Source: Bacteroidales bacterium (GTDB lineage: Bacteria; Bacteroidota; Bacteroidia; Bacteroidales; UBA10428). Taken from it: a stretch of DNA of 64,000 nt. Of this stretch, positions 43,400 through 53,155 are shown one piece after another. Numbering within the stretch: position 1 is the stretch's first letter; each line of letters opens with the position of its first letter. The notes beneath the pieces were generated by a model. The model made no database searches. It saw only the letters and a program-made list of their open reading frames with translations, and was not told the DNA's origin. The position numbers and the translations under genes were made by a program. The DNA is taken from the NCBI GenBank assembly GCA_016929525.1, contig JAFGIP010000073.1, positions 32,983 through 96,982 on the forward strand, in the 5' to 3' direction.

Positions 43400-44854
43400 A
43401 TGAGGTATTTTTTGCTGATTATTGCTACCCTTTATTTGAATCAGATTCTTGCCCAGCAAGATCAGCAACTTTTCCACATGCATTACCTCGGGGAAAGTAA
43501 TTTTATGAATCCTGCGGTTCAGTCTCAATGTAAATGGTTCATTGGAATTCCTATACTTTCATCAATCCATTTGAATTATGCCAATTCAGGCTTTACTTAC
43601 AATCAGGCCATTGAACCCCAAAGTGACAGTTCTTATCATATCAATATCGACCAGGTTACAAGCCGATTGGGAAGGAGAACGATTATTAGCGGAGAATTCC
43701 ACACAACTTTGCTTGCCATTGGACATCTGAGAGATGAATACTATTATACTTTTTCTGTTATTGAAAAAGTCAACGTCCCGTTTACCTTTTCTAAAGAATT
43801 TGTTTCGCTTGTCTGGGAAGGAAACAGACCATTCGAAGGTGAAGAGGCAAACTTAAAAGGTACGGCACCTTATGCAACATATTACCGGGAATATGCATTC
43901 GGAGTTTCAAAATATACGGGGCATGGAAATTATTATGGTGTAAAAGCTAAACTTCTGTTTGGTAAACTAAACCTGAGTGCACCAAAATTGAAAGTTTCAG
44001 TTTATACCGATCCTGTTTCATTTCAACTCAGAATGCATGCAGAAGGAAGAATAAATATGTCGGCTCCTGTCGAAATTGACTATGTCGATGGTAATATTAA
44101 TGATATCAGAAGTTCATACGGAACAACCAATCTGAGAGTTGGTCATGTTACGGATATTTTGTTTAACAGAAAAAACTGGGGCATCGCTTTCGACCTTGGT
44201 TTCATACGCCCTTATAACAGTAAAATAACCTTATCGGGAAGCGTGCTTGATATCGGTTTTATTCGTTGGAGATCGAATTTAAACAATATTATCATCGAGG
44301 AACAAGACTTTGAGTATAACGGGATTCTTGCTGATTCAATTGGAACTGAATACTTCACTGAAGTAATTCTCGATTCAATTCAGTTCGATGTTACACAAAA
44401 ACCTTTTTTCACTTTCTTACCAACAAAGTTTTATTTTGGAGCAGAGTATGAAATAAATCCGAAGCTAAGTGGTCGCGGATTGTTATCCGGAATATTATAT
44501 CGCACCAAGTTTGTTGCAGCAGCAACATTCTCACTCGATTATAACCCTTTTGGCTATTTTCATGTTGTTGGAAGTTACTCAATGATGTATCGTTCATTCA
44601 ATAACTTTGGCTTAGCGGTAGCTGCAGGAAGATGGCCTGTACAATTTTATATTATAAGCGATAATATTACAGGCTTTATTTGGCCGTTATCTGCAAGAAA
44701 TATAAATTTGAGGTTCGGCCTGAATATCAATATTGGGTGCAAAACAAAAATAGAATTACCGGAAGGTATGTCGTCAACCACTTTTAAGTGCCCGGTATAC
44801 GATGACGACGTAAAGCGAAAGAAACGAAAATCAGGCTGGCGAAAGAGGAAATAG
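43400..44854 (+). CDS. DUF5723 family outer-membrane protein
   Basis: The 484-residue protein has a signal peptide (FLLIIATLYLNQILAQQ) and then the opening typical of DUF5723 and PorP-like barrels (LFHMHYLGESNFMNPAVQSQCKWFIGIP). The rest is long beta-strands with amphipathic alternation (NLRVGHVTDILFNRKNWGIAFDLGFIRPY) and it ends in a basic tail (KRKKRKSGWRKRK). Likely an outer-membrane barrel of unknown role. Same operon as the lipoprotein at 42676 and gmhA. Confidence 0.78.
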   Translation: MRYFLLIIATLYLNQILAQQDQQLFHMHYLGESNFMNPAVQSQCKWFIGIPILSSIHLNYANSGFTYNQAIEPQSDSSYHINIDQVTSRLGRRTIISGEFHTTLLAIGHLRDEYYYTFSVIEKVNVPFTFSKEFVSLVWEGNRPFEGEEANLKGTAPYATYYREYAFGVSKYTGHGNYYGVKAKLLFGKLNLSAPKLKVSVYTDPVSFQLRMHAEGRINMSAPVEIDYVDGNINDIRSSYGTTNLRVGHVTDILFNRKNWGIAFDLGFIRPYNSKITLSGSVLDIGFIRWRSNLNNIIIEEQDFEYNGILADSIGTEYFTEVILDSIQFDVTQKPFFTFLPTKFYFGAEYEINPKLSGRGLLSGILYRTKFVAAATFSLDYNPFGYFHVVGSYSMMYRSFNNFGLAVAAGRWPVQFYIISDNITGFIWPLSARNINLRFGLNINIGCKTKIELPEGMSSTTFKCPVYDDDVKRKKRKSGWRKRK

Positions 44855-44879
44855 TTTTAATTGAACAAAATTCCGCTAT

Positions 44880-44940
44880 CCCGGAATGACAATTTTATGC
44901 AAAATGCCTTAACATATTTTTGCGTTATCGGCATTCCGGG
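44880..44940. repeat. Inverted repeat CCCGGAATG / CATTCCGGG
   Basis: CCCGGAATG (44880-44888) and its exact complement CATTCCGGG (44932-44940) flank 43 bp that contain the -7 box of the next gene. No U-tract follows. It could be a terminator-like end for the DUF5723 operon or one copy of a dispersed intergenic repeat. Confidence 0.6.
44915..44922 (+). promoter_or_regulatory. -7 box for YifB gene
   Basis: TATTTTTG is a perfect TAnnTTTG match 74 bp upstream of the YifB start; the -33 region is only TTTA. It lies in the loop of the CCCGGAATG inverted repeat. Confidence 0.4.
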
Positions 44941-44996
44941 AGTAGAGCTGGAAATAAGTTAGGTATTCAATAATTATAAATGTTAATTAAGCAAAT

Positions 44997-46535
44997 ATGC
45001 TTGTTAAGACTTTTGCATGTGCAGTATTCGGTATCGATGCTGAGGTTATTACTATTGAGGTAAGTGTCGGTAAAGGAATAAATTTTTATCTGGTCGGCCT
45101 TCCTGACAATGCAGTTAAAGAAAGTAAACAACGTGTAGAAACCGCAATAAAAAGTATGGGTTATAAATGGCCCGGTAAAAAAATTGTGATCAACATGGCA
45201 CCGGCCGATCTTCGAAAAGAAGGTTCGGCTTACGATGTCCCGCTTGCTATAGGTCTGCTTGCCGCATCGGAACAAATTGAAAGTGACAAACTGGCTGAGT
45301 ACATTCTTATGGGAGAACTTTCGCTTGACGGGTCTATCCATCCCATAAAAGGTGTATTACCCATTGCCATTGAAGCAAGAAAACATGGATTTAAAGGTTT
45401 TATCCTGCCAAAAGAAAATGCACGTGAAGCTGCTGTTGTAGATAACCTGGATGTATTTGGAGTAAATAACTTATCAGAAGTAATTGACTTTTTTACCGGA
45501 AAAAAAGATCCGGAAATAACCTACGTTGATACACGCAACGAGTTTTTTTCAAACCTTGATAATTACGATGTCGATCTGGCCGATGTGAAAGGACAGGAAA
45601 ATGTTAAGCGTGCGTTGGAAATTGCTGCTGCCGGTGGGCATAACATTATCATGATCGGACCGCCCGGGGCAGGAAAAACTATGCTGGCAAAAAGATTGGG
45701 AACAATAATTCCTCCATTATCACTCCACGAGGCACTGGAAACTACCAAAATTCATTCAGTATCAGGTTTGCTTGGTGAAGATTCATCACTTCTTACACGA
45801 CGACCTTTCAGGGCACCACATCATACCACATCAGATATCGCATTGGTCGGAGGAGGTTCTTATCCACAGCCGGGCGAAATATCACTGGCGCACAACGGAG
45901 TGCTCTTTCTCGATGAATTACCGGAATTTAAGAGAACCGTTCTGGAAGTACTTCGTCAGCCTCTTGAAGACAGGCATATTACAATTTCCCGATCGAAATA
46001 TACTATCGATTATCCTGCCAGTTTTATGCTGGTTGCATCTATGAATCCCTGTCCGTGCGGTTATTACAATCACCCGGAAAAAGAATGTGTTTGCACTCCG
46101 GGAGTTGTACAAAAATACCTGAACAAGATTTCCGGCCCTTTACTCGATCGTATCGATATTCACATTGAAGTAGTACCGATTCCCTTCAGTAAGCTTTCAG
46201 AAGAAAGAGCTTCGGAAAAAAGCAGTGATGTACGCGGCCGGGTTACAAAAGCCAGAAAAATTCAGGAAGAACGATTCAGGGAATCGAATGGAATACATTG
46301 CAATGCCCAGATGAGCTCTTCGATGCTTCATGAATACTGTACTATCGATACAGAAGGAACCGCACTATTGAAAAATGCAATGGAAAAACTGGGTTTATCA
46401 GCACGAGCGTACGATCGTATTCTGAAAGTTTCACGTACTATTGCCGATCTTGAATCGGAAGAAAATATTCTCCCGGTGCATCTGGCAGAAGCAATTCAGT
46501 ACAGAAGTCTTGACAGAGAAAATTGGGCTGGATAA
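44997..46535 (+). CDS. YifB/ComM family magnesium chelatase-like AAA+ ATPase
   Basis: The 512-residue protein has an N-terminal ChlI/Lon-protease-like domain (about 1-160: [43 protein letters not shown]), an AAA+ core with Walker [17 protein letters not shown] and Walker [32 protein letters not shown], and a zinc-like [21 protein letters not shown] segment, then the Mg-chelatase C-terminal domain. ComM is a branch-migration helicase that promotes recombination during transformation; that role is likely here too. Length matches the family (about 510). Single gene. Confidence 0.93.
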   Translation: MLVKTFACAVFGIDAEVITIEVSVGKGINFYLVGLPDNAVKESKQRVETAIKSMGYKWPGKKIVINMAPADLRKEGSAYDVPLAIGLLAASEQIESDKLAEYILMGELSLDGSIHPIKGVLPIAIEARKHGFKGFILPKENAREAAVVDNLDVFGVNNLSEVIDFFTGKKDPEITYVDTRNEFFSNLDNYDVDLADVKGQENVKRALEIAAAGGHNIIMIGPPGAGKTMLAKRLGTIIPPLSLHEALETTKIHSVSGLLGEDSSLLTRRPFRAPHHTTSDIALVGGGSYPQPGEISLAHNGVLFLDELPEFKRTVLEVLRQPLEDRHITISRSKYTIDYPASFMLVASMNPCPCGYYNHPEKECVCTPGVVQKYLNKISGPLLDRIDIHIEVVPIPFSKLSEERASEKSSDVRGRVTKARKIQEERFRESNGIHCNAQMSSSMLHEYCTIDTEGTALLKNAMEKLGLSARAYDRILKVSRTIADLESEENILPVHLAEAIQYRSLDRENWAG

Positions 46536-46683
46536 ATTTTACATCTTAAAAATATTATTTGAAACCACTCAAAATAGTTAACCTGATATATTATAATGCC
46601 CAGATTGTAAGAATAGTATTGCAGGATTCATTGCCCGACTATTAAATTATTATTAAACTTTAATACTACCTTATAATTTAGTT

Positions 46684-46714
46684 TATTGCAAAGCACTCGT
46701 TTTGACTATATTTG
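46684..46714 (+). promoter_or_regulatory. Promoter of membrane pyrophosphatase
   Basis: A perfect -7 box TATATTTG (46707-46714) is preceded at 18 bp by ATTG (46685-46688), a 3/4 match to TTTG. Transcription should start near 46721, about 60 nt before the ATG. This is the cleanest promoter in the window. Confidence 0.65.
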
Positions 46715-46780
46715 CACCTTATTTATAAAACAGGTAACTTTTCTTATAGTAAATATTTATTACTTTAAATTAAAATAATT

Positions 46781-49063
46781 ATGAATGATTTTTATTCAAA
46801 GGTGCCTCTCCTGGCATTGATTGGCTCTGTGCTGGCATTAGTTTTTGCCTTCATCTTTTTTAAGAGTCTGATGAAAAATTCTGAAGGAACTGATCGGATG
46901 AAAGAAATTGCCCAATATGTACGTGAGGGTGCGATGGCTTATCTGATGCGTCAATACAAAGTAGTTGGAATTGTTTTTATTGTACTGGTTATCATTTTAA
47001 GCGTACTTGCATACCTGGGGGTACAAAATCCGTTTGTCCCTGTAGCATTTCTTACAGGAGGTTTTTTCTCGGGTCTTTGCGGATACCTTGGCATGAAAAC
47101 CGCAACTTTTGCATCAGCCAGAACTGCGCATGGTGCTTCGCAATCATTAAACAAAGGTTTGCAGATCGCTTTCAGAAGCGGCGCTGTGATGGGACTTGTT
47201 GTTGTTGGTTTTGCAATTCTTGATATTTCACTTTGGTTTATAATCCTTGACAAAATAGTCTTCACACCAGAGCATATGGAAACCGGACTTCATGCTTTAG
47301 GTCTGTGGTTTGTACGGCCTGAAACTACAGAACATCATAAGTATATAGAAATTACTGCAACCATGCTTACATTTGGTATGGGTGCTTCTACACAGGCACT
47401 TTTTGCGCGTGTTGGTGGTGGAATCTACACAAAAGCAGCTGATGTCGGAGCTGATCTCGTAGGTAAAGTCGAAGCAGGCATTCCCGAAGACGATCCGAGA
47501 AATCCAGCTACAATTGCTGATAATGTTGGTGATAATGTTGGTGATGTTGCCGGTATGGGAGCTGATCTTTACGAATCGTATGCAGGCTCTATTCTAGCAA
47601 CAGCTGCACTTGGAGCAGCCCTTATTGGAGTTAAAAGCCAGTTACAGGCCATAACAGCACCATTACTGGTTGCAGCTATCGGGATAGTGTTGTCAATAGT
47701 CGGTATATTCATGGTTCGTACCAAAGAATCTGCAACACAAAAAACTTTACTTCGCGCTCTTTTTATCGGAACATTCGGAAGCTCGATCTTAATTTTACTT
47801 GCTGTTGCCGGAATGGCTTCGTTAAACATGATAACCTGGGGAGTATTTGGTTCTGTTGTTGCTGGTCTTCTTGCAGGTGTAATTATCGGCCAGGGAACTG
47901 AGTATTATACATCTGATGAATACAAACCTACACAAGGCATAGCTAAACAGGCACAACAAGGCCCTGCAACAACAATTATTGATGGTATTGCGGTAGGTAT
48001 GTTCTCTACATGGATTCCGGTTGTTACAATCGTTGCCGGTATTATCGCGGCATTTGGTTTTGCCGGCGGGTTCTCTGATTTTGCACAGGGTGTATACGGA
48101 ATTGGATTTGCTGCTGTTGGTATGCTTTCTACATTAGGTATTACACTTGCAACCGATGCTTTCGGACCTATTGCCGACAATGCAGGTGGTAATGCTGAAA
48201 TGTCAGAACTGCCCAAAGAGGTTCGCCAGCGTACAGATGCACTCGATATGCTTGGAAATACAACTGCAGCTACAGGTAAAGGTTTTGCAATTGGTTCTGC
48301 TGCCCTGACAGCCATGGCACTTCTTGCAGCTTATATGGAAGAAGTAAGATTATGGTTAGGCAAAATTGCCGGAGAGGGTGCAGAGCAGGTTGGCAATATT
48401 TTATTCTATACTAAAAATATACCTGTTATTGAAGAAGGGCAGAGAGCTGTCCAGCTGGCTGGTGCAAGTATTCATGATTTTATTGAAGCGTATAACCTTT
48501 CTATTTTTAATCCTATGTTACTGGGTGGTTTATTTATTGGTGCAATGATGGCATTTGTTTTCTGTGCAATGACAATGAAAGCTGTTGGCCGCGCTGCAGG
48601 TGCTATGGTCGAAGAAGTTCGCCGTCAGTTCAAAGAAATTCCCGGAATCATGGAAGGAAAAGCAACACCGGAATATGCGAAATGTGTGGCAATATCAACT
48701 AAAGGTGCACAGCGCGAAATGCTCATCCCTTCATTACTTGCAATTTTCGTTCCTGTTGCAGTAGGTATTGTTCTGGGTGTTTCCGGAGTAGTCGGTCTGC
48801 TCGCCGGTGGACTGGTAACCGGTTTTACCCTCGCGGGTATGTTGAACAACGCTGGCGGTGCCTGGGATAATGCAAAAAAATACATTGAGAAAGGACACTA
48901 TGGCGGAAAAGGAAGTGACAGCCACAAAGCTGGAGTAGTAGGTGATACTGTTGGTGATCCTTTTAAAGATACATCAGGACCTTCACTTAATATCCTGATT
49001 AAACTTATGACTATGGTTTCTGTAGTTATGGCAGGATTAACAGTAGCTGTCAGTATTTTCTAA
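46781..49063 (+). CDS. hppA: Membrane ion-pumping pyrophosphatase (K+-dependent type)
   Basis: This 760-residue protein has about 16 membrane helices and the PPi-binding motifs [35 protein letters not shown] and [17 protein letters not shown] plus the C-terminal [14 protein letters not shown]. The segment [10 protein letters not shown] has Ala496 and Gly499 at the positions that are Ala and Gly in K+-dependent enzymes (Lys and Thr in K+-independent ones). It hydrolyses pyrophosphate and exports Na+ or H+. Whether it pumps Na+, H+ or both cannot be decided by eye. Monocistronic with its own promoter and a strong terminator. Confidence 0.95.
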   Translation: MNDFYSKVPLLALIGSVLALVFAFIFFKSLMKNSEGTDRMKEIAQYVREGAMAYLMRQYKVVGIVFIVLVIILSVLAYLGVQNPFVPVAFLTGGFFSGLCGYLGMKTATFASARTAHGASQSLNKGLQIAFRSGAVMGLVVVGFAILDISLWFIILDKIVFTPEHMETGLHALGLWFVRPETTEHHKYIEITATMLTFGMGASTQALFARVGGGIYTKAADVGADLVGKVEAGIPEDDPRNPATIADNVGDNVGDVAGMGADLYESYAGSILATAALGAALIGVKSQLQAITAPLLVAAIGIVLSIVGIFMVRTKESATQKTLLRALFIGTFGSSILILLAVAGMASLNMITWGVFGSVVAGLLAGVIIGQGTEYYTSDEYKPTQGIAKQAQQGPATTIIDGIAVGMFSTWIPVVTIVAGIIAAFGFAGGFSDFAQGVYGIGFAAVGMLSTLGITLATDAFGPIADNAGGNAEMSELPKEVRQRTDALDMLGNTTAATGKGFAIGSAALTAMALLAAYMEEVRLWLGKIAGEGAEQVGNILFYTKNIPVIEEGQRAVQLAGASIHDFIEAYNLSIFNPMLLGGLFIGAMMAFVFCAMTMKAVGRAAGAMVEEVRRQFKEIPGIMEGKATPEYAKCVAISTKGAQREMLIPSLLAIFVPVAVGIVLGVSGVVGLLAGGLVTGFTLAGMLNNAGGAWDNAKKYIEKGHYGGKGSDSHKAGVVGDTVGDPFKDTSGPSLNILIKLMTMVSVVMAGLTVAVSIF

Positions 49064-49085
49064 ATTAAATATTTTCAGTTTTTTT

Positions 49086-49120
49086 AAAGACCGATTATTA
49101 ATAGTCGGTCTTTTTTTTAT
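49086..49120 (+). terminator. Strong terminator after hppA
   Basis: AAAGACCGATTA and TAGTCGGTCTTT form a 12-bp stem (one G-U) around TTAA at 49098-49101, then a run of T. It ends 56 bp past the hppA stop. Confidence 0.9.
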
Positions 49121-49152
49121 TTTTATACATTATTACTTTAAATATTATTACC

Positions 49153-49578
49153 ATGGTAAGGAATGCTTTTTATATACTAATAGTCCTCTTTGGCTTTGCT
49201 ATATACGGCCAGGGCCAGGAAAAAATCGATGTTACGTTACTCGACTGGAAATGCAACCCTCTTGAACAAACAGACGAATTTGTTATTGTTAAAAAGAAAG
49301 AACTGAAATCATTCACAGCGTGCGAAAAGAAGGAAATTAATCTTAGAAAGAAAAGTATAATCGGTTTTAGTGGTAGTGTATCAGGTTGTCAGGATCCTAC
49401 TTTTGAGGTTGTTGTTATTAAGAACGATGAAGAAAAGAATTACCAGATTGATATTATTGTGACGCAATACGGAATGTGTAAAAAACTCATCATGTATAAT
49501 AAGGTCGCTGCTGTAGATAAATTTAAAAGGGGATACTCTGTGGAGTTTGAAACACAGGTTAAGAGATCTGAAGAATAG
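49153..49578 (+). CDS. Unrecognised secreted protein (141 aa)
   Basis: The N-terminus is a signal peptide (FYILIVLFGFAIYGQGQ). The 120-residue mature part is rich in Lys and Glu and has four cysteines (C33, C56, C77 and C112 by count), which could form two disulfides. It is beta-strand rich (EVVVIKNDEEKNYQIDIIVTQYG). No family recognised. It follows the hppA terminator, so it needs its own promoter, and converges with lpxH with 21 bp between. Confidence 0.65.
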   Translation: MVRNAFYILIVLFGFAIYGQGQEKIDVTLLDWKCNPLEQTDEFVIVKKKELKSFTACEKKEINLRKKSIIGFSGSVSGCQDPTFEVVVIKNDEEKNYQIDIIVTQYGMCKKLIMYNKVAAVDKFKRGYSVEFETQVKRSEE

Positions 49579-49599
49579 AATCTGAATAAGATTGGTCTG

Positions 49600-50385
49600 T
49601 TAAATAGAATACTCTTCCCTAATAATATCTTTAGTATTACCCTGATACTGCTTAAGGGAAAATGTTTTCCCGTCCAGTTCACCATAAGTAAAACTGTATA
49701 TCCAGTCGCCCAGGTTAATAACCCTTGCTTTTTCTCCAACCTTAACATCAAAAGGAATATGACGATGTCCGAAAATAAAGTAATCGTAATATTTGTTTTT
49801 TAATGTCTGCTTAGCAAATAATATTTGAAGTTCTTCTTTTTCACCTGCAAAATCATCAGCAACAATTCCTTTTGAATATCTGCTGCTTTTCGACCAGGTT
49901 TTTCCCAGCCAAAGAGCAAAGTTTGGGTGTAACCTTGAAAAAAGCCACTGAAGGATTTTATTTCTGAATATGCCTTTAAGTAACTTATAACTTAAATCAC
50001 CGGGACCTAATCCATCACCATGAGCCAGAAAGAATTTAAGCCCGTTAAGTTCACAGATATACGGTTTGTGATGAATTGTTGCTCCCAGTTCAGATTCAAA
50101 ATAACCATAGGCCCAGATATCATGATTCCCCGAGAAAAAGTGTAGCTGTATACCCTTGTCATTTAATTCGGCAAGCTTACCAAGAAAACGCGTAAAACCC
50201 TTTGGCACAACGTGTTTATATTCGTGCCAAAAATCAAAAATATCACCCAAAAGGTATAGCTCAGAAGTATGATCTTTTATTTCATCGAGCCACTGAACCA
50301 ATAATTTTTCCCGTCTTGCACTTTCTTCTGCCGGGTGCATGCCCAAATGAGCATCGGAGATGAAATATATCTTTTTATTCTCCAA
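49600..50385 (-). CDS. lpxH: UDP-2,3-diacylglucosamine diphosphatase
   Basis: The 261-residue metallophosphoesterase has the LpxH metal motifs: SDAHLGMHP, LLGDIFDFWHE, SGNHDIWAYG, FLAHGDGLGPGD and FGHRHIPF. It cleaves UDP-2,3-diacylglucosamine to lipid X and UMP in lipid A synthesis at the inner membrane. It starts 3 bp after the thioredoxin-fold gene at 50389, so it may be cotranscribed with that pair. Confidence 0.9.
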   Translation of the reverse strand: MENKKIYFISDAHLGMHPAEESARREKLLVQWLDEIKDHTSELYLLGDIFDFWHEYKHVVPKGFTRFLGKLAELNDKGIQLHFFSGNHDIWAYGYFESELGATIHHKPYICELNGLKFFLAHGDGLGPGDLSYKLLKGIFRNKILQWLFSRLHPNFALWLGKTWSKSSRYSKGIVADDFAGEKEELQILFAKQTLKNKYYDYFIFGHRHIPFDVKVGEKARVINLGDWIYSFTYGELDGKTFSLKQYQGNTKDIIREEYSI

Positions 50386-50388
50386 AAA

Positions 50389-51558
50389 TCAGTGCTTTAA
50401 AAGTGTTGGTAAATTCAGGTCCAGTTCCTCAGGAGGCAGATTTTTTGCCAGGATTTCTGTCTGGTCACGACTTATAAGATAATTCATCGGAATTTTGGTA
50501 ACATTAAATATGGTGCGTGTTGCAGAACGTTCAAATGCCGTATCACACACACTTACCCACTCAATTTCTTCGAAATTAAGGGCTTTTTTCCATATCTCAA
50601 CATTACGATCAATTGATACCTGATATATTTCAAATCCTGAAGGCGCGTACTTTTTATATATCTTCTTCATTTCAATAACATTTGCTACGCTTTCCTTATT
50701 TAAAACCGACCAGAATGAAAGCAGAACCAATTTTCCTTTGAAAGATGATAAAGCTATCGGTTCTCCATTTATATCAGGAAGAATAAGTTCAGGTATATCA
50801 CGTTCAATAGCAACTGTCGATTGCAATAATCTCTGTTTCTGGTAATCCATGAACATTGAATTGTAGTTATCCTTAAATTGTTTAACATGACGAAGATCAG
50901 GATAGTATTTCAATAATGAATCGGAAACCAATTTAAAGAATTGTAAATCGCGCTGATCGTTAAATACAAATTCTCCTGGAGAATATTCCTGGTAAAGTGC
51001 TGCAATGTTAACCAGTGAAGCAAGATCCGACAGAATAAACTCTACAGAATATTTATGATAGGCTTTTTGAATATCAAAATATGTTCTCTCGATTGAACTC
51101 CTAAGTATTTCATCTCCCTGCGCTGCATTATTCAAAGAATCATATTTATTACGCAGTGCTTCCAGTTTAACTATAGTACTGCGGAGAGAATCATATAACT
51201 CATTTAACCTGATGCTGTTTTCCGAACCTGAAATCGACTTTGTTCCGTGAAAATCGTTATAATCTGCAGTTAATTCCAGTTTCTCCCCGGGTGAAAGAAT
51301 AATTGATAACTCCTCTGCATTAAAAAATTTTAAATAATAAAATACCGGATTTTTTAAATTAACTGTAAAATTACAACTTCCTCTTCCCCTTAATGTACAT
51401 GAATCACTTATATGATTCGCTGTTACCCTTTGTTCAATCAGATATATCTTCTCCCCATTACCATTATCAATTTTTATTCTGATAATTGCTTTATCTTGTT
51501 TTGTGCATGAAAGATAAAAGCACAATATCCAAAATGCAATGAAAAATTTCCTGATCAT
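50389..51558 (-). CDS. Thioredoxin-fold lipoprotein without CxxC (TlpA/DUF4369-like), copy 2
   Basis: The 389-residue protein has a lipoprotein signal (LCFYLSC, Cys18), an N-terminal beta domain like DUF4369 (FYYLKFFNAEELSIILSPGEKLELTADYND), a helical linker and a C-terminal redoxin/TlpA domain (ELILPDINGEPIALSSFKGKLVLLSFWSVLNKESV). In active TlpA/ResA enzymes WASWCGPC follows the LVLLSFW strand; here the segment is SFWSVLNKES with no cysteine. The cis-Pro region (VTKIPMNYLI) is retained. So it keeps the fold but should not act as a disulfide reductase. It directly follows its paralogue at 51558 with a one-base overlap. Confidence 0.82.
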   Translation of the reverse strand: MIRKFFIAFWILCFYLSCTKQDKAIIRIKIDNGNGEKIYLIEQRVTANHISDSCTLRGRGSCNFTVNLKNPVFYYLKFFNAEELSIILSPGEKLELTADYNDFHGTKSISGSENSIRLNELYDSLRSTIVKLEALRNKYDSLNNAAQGDEILRSSIERTYFDIQKAYHKYSVEFILSDLASLVNIAALYQEYSPGEFVFNDQRDLQFFKLVSDSLLKYYPDLRHVKQFKDNYNSMFMDYQKQRLLQSTVAIERDIPELILPDINGEPIALSSFKGKLVLLSFWSVLNKESVANVIEMKKIYKKYAPSGFEIYQVSIDRNVEIWKKALNFEEIEWVSVCDTAFERSATRTIFNVTKIPMNYLISRDQTEILAKNLPPEELDLNLPTLLKH

Positions 51559-52742
51559 TATTCATTAATTAAATTTTCTATACTAATCATTAAATTTTCG
51601 TTATACACATCCATATCTTTAATAACACCCAGCTTACCTGATAAAATCGTATAAGGAATCTTTTTAACAGCATATTTACCTATTATATCAGAATTCCAGT
51701 ACTGATAATCGCAAATCACCGGTAACTCTATTACATTTTCAGTTAAAAATTGCTTTAAATTTTCGGCAGAGGTATCAATAGAAATAGTAACAATGTTAAG
51801 TTTTTTGCCCTGCTTCGAATTGGAAAAATCATTTATGTCCTTTAATATATCAACAGATATTTTATTAAATGAAGCCCAGAATAAGATCAGTACAGGTTTG
51901 GGATCTGTCCTGGACGGAATGTAAATGGTGTCGCCATTAATATCAGTTGCTTTTAATCCAGGTAATAAGGAACCAATGTTTACTCTTTTATTAATATAGT
52001 TTTTGTGTGCTATTTGCTCTTTTATTTCCGTCACATCTTTATTTAATGCAACTACTGCTTCCGTTTCGGGGTAAAGACAGGTAAGATTTGAATCAACGAA
52101 ATTGAAGATATCAATATCGTCATATTTATCGAATAAAGGTTGTGATTTTTTACCGAAATTCTGATACAGCGCAAATATATTTGCTAATGAACCGGGGTTA
52201 TCTTTAATAAATTTCTTTGTAAACTGTTGATGTTCTCTGATAATAGAAGCATAAGAGCTGTCTATTTTGCGTTTTAATATAGTGTCTGTTTTATAGAGTT
52301 CCCATACACGACTCAGTTCATCTATTTTTTTCAATACAATATTTTGTTTGTCAATAATTTCCTTTACCAGTTTTGAATCGAAAGATCCTTCTACGTAATA
52401 TAATATTTCCTGTTTGCTGTTATCAATCTCAAATGATATTTTATCACCCTTTTTAATTACAAGATATATAGTCTGATCGTTAAAAAATTTTAATACATAA
52501 ATGGATGCTTTATCTGTTTGTCCGGATAATTTAAAAGACGGTTCTGTTTTTACAATTACAGAATCAATTAATTCAGAATGATCCTCCCCTAAATGATAAA
52601 GCTTTACCGGTGTCGGATCTAAAACAGTGAAAGTTCCGTGTATCTCAAATTTATCTTGCGATGTACAATTGTATAATATTATCGAAATAAATACAGCCCA
52701 TATTATACTAATATGTTTGAAGTAAGATCTAATAACTTCCAT
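51558..52742 (-). CDS. Thioredoxin-fold lipoprotein without CxxC (TlpA/DUF4369-like), copy 1
   Basis: This 394-residue paralogue of the downstream gene has a lipoprotein signal (LYNCTSQD, Cys26), the DUF4369-like N-terminal domain (IHGTFTVLDPTPVKLYHLGEDHSELIDSVIV; IYLVIKKGDKISFEI), a helical middle and a C-terminal redoxin domain (LPGLKATDINGDTIYIPSRTDPKPVLILFWASFNKIS). Where CxxC is expected the residues are ASFNKISVD. The cis-Pro motif (KKIPYTIL) is kept. The two proteins are probably periplasmic or outer-membrane partners with structural or binding roles. First gene of a run with lpxH at the end. Confidence 0.82.
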   Translation of the reverse strand: MEVIRSYFKHISIIWAVFISIILYNCTSQDKFEIHGTFTVLDPTPVKLYHLGEDHSELIDSVIVKTEPSFKLSGQTDKASIYVLKFFNDQTIYLVIKKGDKISFEIDNSKQEILYYVEGSFDSKLVKEIIDKQNIVLKKIDELSRVWELYKTDTILKRKIDSSYASIIREHQQFTKKFIKDNPGSLANIFALYQNFGKKSQPLFDKYDDIDIFNFVDSNLTCLYPETEAVVALNKDVTEIKEQIAHKNYINKRVNIGSLLPGLKATDINGDTIYIPSRTDPKPVLILFWASFNKISVDILKDINDFSNSKQGKKLNIVTISIDTSAENLKQFLTENVIELPVICDYQYWNSDIIGKYAVKKIPYTILSGKLGVIKDMDVYNENLMISIENLINE

Positions 52743-53155
52743 ATATGATATTTAATAAGCAATGCAAATCTAAAATACAATAACGAATTTTACAGCCTTA
52801 ATCTTGCATTCTTTAAATCTCTCTCTTCGGTGAAAATACTTATCAATAAGTGATTTTAATAATTAGAACGTATTTTTTTGGGAAAAAAGATTATTTTATT
52901 TTAAAATTATTAATTTTACAGTTTCAGATAAACGGCAGACTGTTTACGATAATTTAAATTTTATTTTCGTTATTTGCTAATAATTTAAAAGTTATTAAAC
53001 TTTATTGTAATGATTTTGTTTTTTGCTACGGTATTATCTGATGACTGATATTTTATAATTGCATTTAAAAAATTTGCCAAAAAACCTAATTAAAATCAAA
53101 ATTTTGGTTCAAATATTTGGTAACTTAATACAACATTTTAATACCCTGCAAAACG
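52743..53155. other. 413-bp divergent gap before glycogen operon
   Basis: Very AT-rich, with no gene of support and no clear TAnnTTTG box. The one visible structure is a 14-bp palindrome ACTTAT-CA-ATAAGT (52838-52851). It should contain promoters for both flanking operons. Confidence 0.6.

Noticed and set aside
47569..48315. Long minus-strand frames (86 and 136 codons) inside hppA
   Set aside because: Ala/Pro/Ser-rich translations that arise from the Gly/Ala-rich membrane protein on the other strand.
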